The notes under the pieces were generated by a model. The model was not told where the DNA came from. It saw only the letters and a list, made by a program, of their open reading frames with translations, and searched no databases. Below are positions 35,501 to 47,655 of a DNA stretch of 64,000 nt, one piece after another. Made by a program: the position numbers and the translations under genes. Position 1 is the stretch's first letter; the number at the start of each line of letters is the position of its first letter. The DNA comes from Sphagnum compactum (lineage: Eukaryota > Bryophyta > Sphagnopsida > Sphagnales). The stretch covers positions 10,912,001 to 10,976,000 of the forward strand of contig OZ234501.1 of the NCBI GenBank assembly GCA_965153455.1, given 5' to 3'.

Positions 35501-36966
35501 CCCCTCTGGCATCTCTTTAATTACACCTCAATCACAATATCTGGGCTTGTTCCAAGACTAACATCACTAGACTCTGCATTAGCCTGCATTGTATTGTTTT
35601 GCCTGGAAATGACGGTGCCTGTGGATGATCTTCACTGACGGAATCCTGAGAAGAAAAGGTTTAGTAGAGCAGCTATGCAAGGAGTAACGTACATCATTCG
35701 AGTTGGTTCTGATAAATTGCTGGGATGTTCTATCAATTCTGTACAGGCTAAACCATCATGGGGAAGACCCAGTTCTAACATTCTAACCCTTTACTAGCAT
35801 CCCCTGAAGGCATTTGTGTCAACAATGAATGCAGTCATGTTCAAGAAGGTGGGTCAAAATCAATATTGTTTTGTTATTTGCAGCTAGTTCCTAATGTAAA
35901 GCTGTACTGCAGTAGATTGCTCTTGTGCAAGTCCATGGGGAAGACACAAATGTATTTGTCCCCTCTGACACTCTCTAAAGGTTCATGTGCAGGGGGCTTT
36001 TGACCTTGATTGCACAGTCTGTCCAATTGCAATCACACACAACAGATTTTTGTAGGTGTTTTTTGGAACAGCAACAAGTATGTGCTTCTGCATTTTGTTC
36101 TTTGCTTGCCTGTCCTTTGAAATGTGCAATGTAATTCTTTGAGTAAAAGATGTGCAGCATATGTTAAGTGCCATAGGCAATCATTCACCATGCATTCGAT
36201 GTGCTTGATGACATCATGGGCAGTTGTTTGTCATGTATGCTACCTTGAGCCTCAGACTCTGCAAGCCTGGTAAGACACTGATTCCCACATTCATGTCATT
36301 CTCCCCTGGCAGCAAAGCCCAACAGTCAAAACCTAAACCACCTCCCTTACCCCCTTTGATGCCGTTGCAATACACCATTGAGACTGCTATTTATCTTTCT
36401 CTCATCTTAATTCCTCACAAATCATTTGTTCAACCAGCAAATGATACCCTCTGCAATATTCTTTGACAAAACAACAGCCAGGTAAGGAGCAGTTCACACC
36501 TTGTCAGTGGTGTGTTCACAGAAGTGAGAGTTCTCAAAACTTTGGAACATGGATTTACCCAGCCTGCAAAAGCAGAGAACTGATGTGTTGATTGACTTCT
36601 TAGTTCAGGAGTTCAGGCTGCAGACTGAGCAGTTGAAGCATTGGTACTGTTTTGTAAGGATGTGCATGGAAAAGCTGCAGTTTTCTTACAATTTATTCTT
36701 GCACATTGAGTTGCTCCATCCAACTCCAAAGATATATCACAAGTATTATAGTTGGATCAAATGGTCCTTTGCAGACAAGGCAGATGAGGAGCTAGTGCAG
36801 ATATTCTGACATGAGCGGCTTCATCAAGTTCTCCCCAACTCCTGACATTTTTTTCTTTTGCAGGATGCATATGGAAGGATTTCTAAAAGCTGTAACAGAT
36901 GGTGGAATTGCTTATGGCCAGGAGTTGCTAGATACAAACCTGTGTTCACATTTGAACTGTATTTGA
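32525..36966 (+). CDS. unrecognised multi-exon gene with a membrane segment
   Basis: A chain of exons joins in frame to about 180 residues: 32525-32560, 32961-33011, 33150-33209, 34583-34678, 34898-34932, 34991-35027, 36438-36481, 36563-36643 and 36864-36966. Each has GT-AG borders and matching phase. The reading has HGVYTLIWEGDRLSRDR, SVDKLEDPLDQWNE, a hydrophobic stretch (FIANILIIAFVILE, then FAVTICTSTLVGL) that could be one or two membrane helices, and an amphipathic helical end (VLIDFLVQEFRLQTEQLKHW). I do not recognise the family. The first two junctions and the small exons at 34.9-35.0 kb are weakest; an alternative acceptor at 32954 would need another upstream exon. The ATG is 406 bases from the U2 start, in divergent orientation. 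Confidence 0.45.
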
Positions 36967-37479
36967 CTGAATTATGTTATAAAGCAATGGCCAGCAATTT
37001 TGAATTTTGATGACAATTCTGAAACTACAAAAAAAGTGTAAATTGTATACTATGAAGAGGCTTGAATTATGATTTATTTGGATTGTGTTGTTTATGTATT
37101 GTCTACTATTGGAAACAAGGGGAAATATGTCCCATTTAAGTAGCTATGTTTGCCATTAAGATGTCCTTTGATTTGATGGCTCATATATCATTGACTCGGA
37201 ATGAGGTCTCCAATTTGCTGTTGGATAAGAAAGTGTTTTACTAGAGGTTTAGTGATCAGTACCTAAGTGCCATATGATAGACAAAATTTGGAAGTTGAAT
37301 AAGTTTTTGTGTGTGTCTATCCATACCAACTTAGCAGTTGGGACCAATTCATGTTTGATGGTGGTGGTAGAATGTTGCCAGATTTCTCCCATGAAACGTG
37401 TCTGACAACCATTCTGCTTCAAATTTGGCAGTGTTTTTGAGGCAAAGATTGTCTGAACTGTGAACATTTAATTTTGATG

Positions 37480-37712
37480 ATAGCAGGATTTGCAGAGGAG
37501 TTAGCAGCAATCCCTGTTTTGATGGTAGTGGAAAATGGGTGTGGGTAGCCCATGCATTGATTTTGGACAAGGAATCTCAGAGCTTGCCAACATTGTACAA
37601 GATGCTGATCTTGTAGCGTTGGAAGGAGTGGGTCAAATTCTCCGCAGAAACTTCAATGCTCATATTGAAGCTTGCTGTGGTGAAAGCACCCTACACCCTA
37701 AACCCTAGCCCA
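37480..37712 (+). pseudogene. DUF89 (PANK4-type phosphatase) C-terminal fragment
   Basis: The frame at 37536-37712 reads GSPCIDFGQGISELANIVQD then ADLVALEGVGQILRRNFNAH. This matches the DUF89 signature DADLV-LEGMGR-hTN found in PANK4 and plant DUF89 metal-dependent phosphatases, which remove damaged phosphopantetheine-type metabolites. In the frame just upstream (37480-37530) LAAIPVLMVVENGCG fits the preceding part of the domain, but one extra base separates the two. The rest of the domain is missing and the end reads into unrelated codons. A decayed copy or an isolated exon is likely. Confidence 0.55.
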
Positions 37713-38490
37713 GCAATTCTTGAATGGGGCCGTTTCCATCGTGTTTGTAAGTATAGTCCGGCAAACATTAGACTTGGAGCTCTGGAAAATGGGTTTGCAT
37801 GATAAAATGGCTTCGTAGCATGAGATTGATTGCAGAGATGATGAGTACTCCACAATAACACTTTTGAAGGTGACACTACAGATTGCATATTATGAAATAG
37901 GTACTACTGCAGTTGCTAGTACTAAGGTTTTTCAGCCTCCTATGCTGGAGCAAATTCTCAGGTTTTTAGCTCGAGTAGGAAAGTGAATGTTTTGGGTTTG
38001 GAGATGGGGAAATCTGCAGGCCACATGTAGCCGGGCCACACAAAGGGAATGGATCCTAGGAGGCCCAGGTTTAACATGTACCCAGCTTCAACATGTACCA
38101 CCTGCCAGTTGGAGGGTTCCACAAGGTAATCCATCTGAGCTCGCGAGTGGCTACCCAGTGGAAGCACAGTTCACAAAAACGTCGGAAGACATTGTACACC
38201 GCGACACCCGCCGCAATTGTCACAAGTGAGGCAAGGAATGATGATTGTGCAACAGGGGGTTGCCCTGTAATAAACCGAAAAGAGAAGGATTGATGCTCAA
38301 GGAGAAATTGTTGCAGGTATTCACCGAACCCGAAAACCCTAACCATGAAAACCACAATTTTGTGGCGTGAATGTTAGGCTGACAGGGTGCTTGAAAGTGC
38401 CAACGGAGTCGCGTGGAAATCTTGTGCGAAACTGATCCAGAAAAGCTGAGGAGAAGAATCTCCCAAAGAAGGGCAAGTAGGAGAGGAGGT
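37713..38490. other. intergenic, upstream of U6
   Basis: A minus-strand frame at 38071-38355 contains a hydrophobic piece (SSFLASLVTIAAGVAVYNV), but there is no family match and no supporting exon. The U6 promoter follows. Confidence 0.4.
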
Positions 38491-38500
38491 TGCAGTATAT

Positions 38501-38541
38501 AACCCATAAGCTTTGCCAAAATTATTTTTCGATCTATATAA
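38501..38541 (+). promoter_or_regulatory. Pol III type snRNA promoter of U6
   Basis: TATATAA at 38535-38541 lies 24-30 bases before the U6 start. AACCCATAAGC at 38501-38511 is a weak match to the plant upstream sequence element. The gap between them is 23 bases, the spacing that in plants specifies RNA polymerase III. The strong spacing and the T-run terminator after U6 support a functional gene. Confidence 0.65.
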
Positions 38542-38564
38542 ACGGAAAGCGCACCATTCCTTAC

Positions 38565-38584
38565 GTCTCTTCGGAGATATCTGA

Positions 38585-38616
<32 letters not shown>

Positions 38617-38666
38617 GGCCCCTGCGCAAGGATGACACGCACAAATCGAGAAATGGTCCAAATTTT
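38565..38666 (+). ncRNA. U6: U6 spliceosomal snRNA
   Basis: The sequence begins GTCTCTTCGGAGATATCTGA and continues with AAAATTGGAACGATACAGAG, the AGC triad in GATTAGCATGG, CCCCTGCGCAAGGATGACAC and GAGAAATGGTCC before a T-run (38663-38669) that ends Pol III transcription. The ACAGAGA box pairs with the 5' splice site and the central region with U4 and then U2. Compared with the usual plant GTCCCTTCGGGGAC cap stem, a C-to-T change is matched by a G-to-A change, so the stem pairing is kept. Length is about 102 bases, as expected. Confidence 0.95.
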
Positions 38667-38929
38667 TTTCCGTTCATCCACGTACGATAAATGAATTTCA
38701 TCCCTTTCTCCTCATCCTCCATGATAATTCCATCCTCATATGATTAGCGAATTTGGTCCTTTTTCTCATCCTCCTGCATGATTAAATGAGTTTCATCCTT
38801 TTCTCCTCATCCTGCATGATAATTCCATCCTTATATGATAAACGAATTTCATCCTTTTTTACCTTCATCCTGCATTATAAATGAATTTCAATTTGTCGAT
38901 GGGTACTTATTTCATGCTTCTATTAATTA

Positions 38930-39640
38930 GTGAGGGGTGCACCCAAGGGTTTTTTTTTTTTTTTTTTTTCGCCTAGAAGGAGCCATTTGATTGGCCCTTG
39001 ACCAATATTTTTGGAACATGCAGCACTCCCCCAACATAGAAACATCCCTTTGGCTTCCCCCACTTTACAACTTGTGTACACGGAAAGGTGGAACAAGGGC
39101 CGAACAATACGGGATTAAAAAACAAGGTGCTAGAGGGAATGTCTTAGGGAACACATTGGGAACATTAAATAACAAAAAAAGCCCCCCTACAACCCCCCCC
39201 CCCCCCCTTCCCTCAAACCCAAAAGAAAAAAACTAAGCCCCCTTGAGCCTTCTCATTGGTTGCATGAAATTTCTATTTCTAAAATAGTTTGTCACTATTT
39301 TCAACCCTAGACTAATACTCCCATTATAAACTAGGGCTAATTTATTGTTAGTTGTATTAATTAGGTGGTGCACCCAATTTTCATTTTTATTTTCTGCAAT
39401 GAGTCAATTCAATTGGCCCATCACAATTTTTTTGGAACATTGGGCACTCCCCGAAAATAGAAGTTTAGAGGTTCTTGACACCTTTATAGGTTGTGCTTGT
39501 TCAACTTTGGGCAATAATCTAGGGACAAAGTGTGGTGCAATTGGCAACATCTTGGGGGAACATGTTGGGAACGTAATTGGGAACATTTGGGGAACAAATA
39601 GGAAATTGGGGGAACATAATTGAGAACTTATAGGAACACC
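38930..39640. repeat. diverged direct duplication with GGTGCACCC and GGAACAT words
   Basis: Bases about 38921-39060 and 39352-39465 share in order ATTAATTAG, GGTGCACCCAA, a T-rich tract, TTGGCCC, TTTTTGGAACAT, and GCACTCCCC-AA-ATAGAA. After the second copy GGGAACAT words recur (39545-39615). Poly-T (38950-38969) and poly-C (39195-39208) tracts are included. It may be an old transposon pair. Confidence 0.6.
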
Positions 39641-39649
39641 AAATTTTAA

Positions 39650-40690
39650 AAAACAACACATTTTCACACAACTCTTATTACCAAATTGAAGTGCATGAAT
39701 TTTTTAATATAAATTTGTACTATGTAAGCATGGTTGTCGTATGTTCAAAACATATATGAAACATGTATAAATAGGATGAAAGATCTTAATTCACAAAAAA
39801 ATAAAAATTGCATCCTAATTATATATGTTTCATATGTGTTTTAAACATATGACATCTATGTTGAAACAATGTAAATTTATGAAACCAAATTTCACACAAT
39901 CGCAATTGCCAAATCATGGCCTAAGAAAATATTGTGATACTTACAATGAATAATTGACTTTCTACTTGCAATTATTGTACGTATCTTGAAGCTTTCATAA
40001 AAATTTAAGCTCATTGATTTGATCCTCCCATTGTTTCTTTTTGTTTATGATGGTTTCATACAAGTTGAATTCACAAAATTCCATTCAAATTCCCAAGTCA
40101 CCTTCACATACCAAACATTCACAATCACCCCCCAACAAGCATCATCAACCTATGCAACACTAGACCATAACCTATCTAGTCTAAGAGTTTCGATAAATTA
40201 TGTTGCATTGAAAATATAATTACTTTTAAAACAATCCGTGCTTTTGCTCTTAAAGCACATATTCAATTAGAATGAAACTACATAAAAAACTCCACACAAA
40301 ACCGTCAAGGATCAAGAACTTGTCAACACTTCAATTTGTCCTCATAACATTCCCCAAGTTGTATGATCTTCAATCTTATTCACCAAAAAACAAAAATTGC
40401 TTGTGGAATGACAAAAGCATCATACACATTGGCATGACAAGTACATTATACAACATACTTCAACAATAATAACCTTCATGTGAATCAAGGCATCTCAATA
40501 CTCACACTTAAGAAAGCCATAATTCATGCACAACCAACAATTCGGTCAAAAAGGCTCCACACCACCAACATGATGTGTATATATGCATGCTCATTCATAG
40601 AAATCTAAGAAACCCAATCTGCTCATACACGTGTAGAAACATCCCACATCACCTAAACCCTCAAAGAGTGTTTTTTCGCTCATCTACAAC
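39650..40690. other. AT-rich intergenic DNA, nothing recognised
   Basis: Only short frames occur and none resembles a known protein. ACATATGAAAC words recur in opposite orientation near 39750 and 39825. Confidence 0.5.
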
Positions 40691-40695
40691 CCTAT

Positions 40696-40990
40696 CCACA
40701 ACATGCATACATTTGTAGTAGATGATCAAAACACCATCCACAGATCAGTGAAATCCATGCACGACTGAAGAGATTGTCAGGATGGATCCATGAGGAAGGA
40801 TATCTAACAAAGGTCGAATTTGTGCTGCATAATGTGGAAGAGGAAGTAGAAAAGGTATCTACTTTCTGTCACCATAGTGAGAAACTGGCTATTGCACTTA
40901 ATGGCCTCATTAGCACACACCCCTCCCTTGTACTTCACATTCTCAAGAATCGGATTCTTGAGTATGTGGGTACCATCATACAGCCACAAA
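40696..40990 (+). pseudogene. PPR protein C-terminal E+/DYW region, decayed
   Basis: After HTFVVDDQN (about 40708-40735) a one-base frameshift leads into HPQISEIHARLKRL and then EGYLTKVEFVLHNVEEEVEK and HHSEKLAIALNGLIS (to about 40915). This order is that of plant PPR-DYW editing factors: the linker before the DYW domain, FVLHDVEEE, and the deaminase HSEKLA motif that holds the catalytic Glu and a zinc-binding His. The following CGDCH motif is lost (the aligned place reads EYVGT) and the terminal DYW is absent. No PPR repeats are seen upstream. These proteins convert C to U in organelle RNAs; this copy cannot. Confidence 0.8.
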
Positions 40991-41118
40991 GTTCACTTGT
41001 TGGAGGATGGGAGTGATGATCTTCACTCCTAATCAAGTCAATCACCAGTCATACAGCCATAAACTTCACCTGTTTGACCATAGGAGTGATGATCTTCACT
41101 CATAATCAAATCAATCAC
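40977..41118. repeat. two tandem copies of a 70-72-bp unit
   Basis: Units at 40977-41046 and 41049-41118 both start CATACAGCCA and share GGAGTGATGATCTTCACTC and AATCAARTCAATCACC. The first overlaps the end of the PPR-DYW remnant. Confidence 0.85.
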
Positions 41119-42196
41119 CAAGCAGAATGTTGGAAATACCTCACCTGGTGGGTATGGGAGCTTTTGAGGAGTACTTGAAAATCTTTCAGATTCCTTATGG
41201 GCCATGGGTGGTTGCTCTTGAGGGAGGGAGGGAGGAGAGGATGATGCAATGTCATGCTTGTGAGAGTTGGGGTTGGCTATTGTAGAGGGTTGGCTTCCAT
41301 CTTCCATCAGGCCCACATCTGGAAAGTAAAGGAGCACTTGCATGCAATTGTGGCATCCCAATTCCCAGTGTCAATCCCGTGCAATGTCCAATACTAAAAC
41401 ACTACAATTAATTCTCATGCACATTTTTAATCCTTGAGTCAACAACAATCATCTGCAGCAATTCTGCACACCAATTTGAAAGACCGAGAGGTTTGGAGAT
41501 CCCCACAGATCTCTGAATTCGGACAATAATTGAAGACAGAGAGAGGATTAGAAATGTCTGCAAATCTTTGAATTGAGACCATGATTCAAGACAGAGAGGA
41601 ATAGAAAGCACCCTAGATCTCTGATTGAGACCAACCATCTCTATCATTCACTCTTCTCCAGAGCCCAGTGATGGCCTCTGCTTCCATTCATCTTACTGAA
41701 AGCATCCACTGCCCTACTGTAGCATGGTGCATGGCCAAGCTTCACCACCACCCTTCCATCTGCCTCTAAGGTGAGAATTGAAGAACACTAAAACACTCAC
41801 AACATAATCCTTTCAAACCTCCTCACAAAAATGCCATTCCTTCTGATAATGTGATGTGAGCAATATGCTATCTGAATCTGATATACACCCACCAGTCTGT
41901 CATTTCAGTGGACAACTATTCCAAATTGTTTGTGAATTGGCAGTCAATGCTCATAGCTCCATGCACCACTCACCACCACCATCTCTGTGCTGCAAGAAAA
42001 CATCTAATCACAACAAGCTCCTGCCAGTGTACAATCAACCTGTTCACTGGAAGTTGCAGCAGTTTCATGTGTCTGGATGGACCCTGAAAAGAAATCAATA
42101 TATCATTGCTCTTCACCTTTCTGACTACCATAGGACAAAGCTATGCAACCACACCAATCCAACCCATTCTTGCAATGAGTGAATTTTCACCAGAAC
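41119..42196. other. 3' flank of DPM1 and intergenic DNA
   Basis: A minus-strand frame at 41038-41361 (107 codons) shows no known domain. At about 41500-41640 an irregular repeat of AGATCTCTGAATT and GACAGAGAG words occurs. Part of this may be the DPM1 3' untranslated region. Confidence 0.4.
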
Positions 42197-45290
<3,094 letters not shown>

Positions 45291-45299
45291 GAAGCAGCC

Positions 45300-46820
45300 A
45301 AAGGATCAGCGCTTCCTTCCTTTCCCCTTCTTCTTCGCCCAGGATTTCTTCTTCTTTGTTGTGTGATCTTGTTCCCTTCTTCTTCAGACAAAACACATTC
45401 CCTCAACTGTTCAACCGTCTCCTCAAGCACCCATCCGTCGCCTTCCAGATCAGTTGTCCCCACTCTCCAAAAAACAAGAAGAAAAAAAGACCGTCTTCGT
45501 CAGAAGTTGTTGTGGGTTGTCGCCGGACAGACTCTTGTGGTCGAATTGTGAGCTTGCCAAACAGACAGACAGGAAAGACTCTCGTGACTGTGCTCCAATT
45601 GTCGCGTGGAATTCTTCCAAAGATGCCCGCCTTACAACGCGCTGCAAGAAGAAGGTGGGTCCACCGCCCTGCAATCTGATGCGAGCCCTGCTCCCAACGG
45701 AAAAGTGTTGGAAGTGGCTATGTATGTATTTCCATAATCCCTTCCGTCCCTTCGCACTCCTGTCTGCACACAGAGAGAGGGGTCCTTTGCTCTTCTTCTG
45801 TTTGCATCCCATTTTTTCTGCACCATCCCCACACACACCCTTTGTGGCTACCTATCAAGGTCATTGTCTGATGTAAACCTGTCGAGATTTGGATTCGCAG
45901 ATTTGCATTTGGCAGACTGGATTGCTGTTGCGGTCCTCTTCTGCGCCCACATTTGGATTTTTTTGTTGCAATTTTTTGAGAAGAAAGATTCTCTTGATCG
46001 ATCGCCGTTGGTTGAGAGAGTTTTTGGTCTGATCCGGGCTCCCACCAGGTTCAAACAAGCAGAAGCAGCAGCAGCAGCAAAAGCGCGAGGAACTGAACTG
46101 GGGGAGAGGGAGGTTGCTGAACGTGGGGCAGAGGATTCCCACTGTTTTTGCAGAAGTGCTGACTTATTATCTAAAGTCAAAAACCTTGATCAACCTTTAT
46201 ACTTATCCACCATCTGCGATCACCAATTTCCTTTCCAAAAAGACCTTGAGCAGCATCCAGCAAGCATCTTAGGAGTTGGGTACAATTGAGTTTTTATGTC
46301 GGAGGAGGAGAGATCATGGCAGCAATTGCGGTTTTGTGAGATTTGGTTTTTAGGGTTAGCAAGCTCAAATTGAGCTAGAGACGACAAGAATGCTGATGAT
46401 GCTCATGATGAGCTTCACGAATTGGTATTAGTTCCTGGAAGCAAGCTCCTTGTGTATTGGAAGAGAACACAGAGAATGGTGATGATGGTGGTAATGGGTA
46501 TGATGGTCATCCAGAATTGGTAGCATTGAGTTCCTGGCAGCAAGCTCCAAGTTGTGTATTGGAAGAGAACACACAGCAGCTTTGGGGGCCGGGTGCTCAT
46601 TGTTGTTGTTGTTGTTGCTCTAGTCCCCTTTTTTCTGTGATCATCATGGCATTTGCTGCTGCTCGAAGGTGAGGAGTTACAATTCTCCACCACCCCACAC
46701 CCTGCCCAATGCTTCTTTTTTGCTTCCCCCCTTTTGTGTTTTTGGATAATATATATGCCAATTCTTTTTGTTGTTCCAAAGATATGCAAGAATTCAAGTT
46801 TGTTGTCTTGTGATTGTGGC
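45300..46820. promoter_or_regulatory. head-to-head region between DPM1 and the DUF707 gene
   Basis: The 2.4 kb between the two start codons has higher GC content than the flanking deserts near 45300-46280. It should hold the DPM1 promoter and the promoter and noncoding leader exons of the DUF707 gene. Open frames on both strands here (up to 188 codons) show no domains. A pair of AGTTCCTGGMAGCAAGCTCC words recurs at 46431 and 46530 within a near-duplicate of about 95 bases. No TATA box was assigned. Confidence 0.4.
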
Positions 46821-47336
46821 TCAGAATTGCAATGCTGAGTGAGTCTTTTGGGTTTTGATGATGGCAGCCATTGCTGAAAGGAACCAATGTAAGAAGAAGA
46901 CAGTGGTGTGCCAATGTAGTCAGAATTGCAATGCTGAGTCTTTTGGGTTTTGATGATGGCAGCTATTGCTGCAAGGAACAAATATGGTCTAAGAAGAAGA
47001 CAGGTTTAAGGTGCACTGATGTAGTCAGAAATGCAGTGCTGAGTGTTTTGGGTTTTGATGATGGCAGCCATTGCTGCAAGGAACAAATGTGGTCTAAGAA
47101 GAAGACAGGTTTAACGTGCACTGATGTGGTCAGAAATGCAATGCTGAGTGTTTTGGGTTTTGATGATGGCAGCGATTGCTGCAAGGAAAAAATGTGGTAG
47201 AAGAAGACAGGTTTAAGGTGCACTGATGTAGTCAGAATTGCAATGCTGAGTGTTTTGGGTTTTGATGATGACAGCCATTGCTGAAAGGAACAAATGTGGT
47301 CTAAGAAGATGCATTTAAGGTGGTGCGCCAATGTAG
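46821..47336. repeat. minisatellite of five 99-105-bp units
   Basis: Units start at about 46821, 46920, 47025, 47130 and 47232 with CAGAAWTGCARTGCTGAGT. Each carries TTTTGGGTTTTGATGATGGC, CATTGCTG-AAGGAA, AAATGTGGTCTAAGAAGAAG and ACAGGTTTAAGGTGCACTGA. Two units are exactly 105 bases, a multiple of three, which keeps long frames open on both strands. It lies about 320 bases before the first DUF707 coding exon, so it may be in the 5' leader or an intron. Confidence 0.9.
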
Positions 47337-47655
47337 TGGACTATGCTCAATTGTACACATTGTGCCCTTCTTCAAGTAGAGCTGTGTCATTTGATGCTTG
47401 ATTTTACTCTCAAATTGATGCAAATGGAATTGGCTTGGATTTGTGGCTTTGCTTTACTTGAGCTTCAAATGAATAATGCAGTGCACAGTTAGTTAGAGAA
47501 TGCAAGGAATCTGGACCCTAATGTAGGCTACAGTTCATCTTTTTAACTCAACTAGAAGGTTTTGACAAAGTGTGTGTGTTCCTTGGATAATCTCCAACGT
47601 ACTAATCCCTACAAAGAGCTGATGGGTCAAGGGGTAGGAGTTGAAATCTGATGAA

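Noticed and set aside
38071-38355. 94-codon minus-strand frame with a hydrophobic stretch before U6
   Set aside because: There is no family match and no supporting exon, and it lies in the U6 upstream flank.
45864-46289. Long frames of 110-140 codons on both strands between DPM1 and DUF707
   Set aside because: GC-richer leader DNA gives chance frames; no conserved motif was seen and both strands are open at once.
46871-47331. Periodic 35-residue repeat proteins on both strands
   Set aside because: The open frames follow from a 105-base tandem unit and a few whole-codon spacings; no start context, homology or exon chain supports them.
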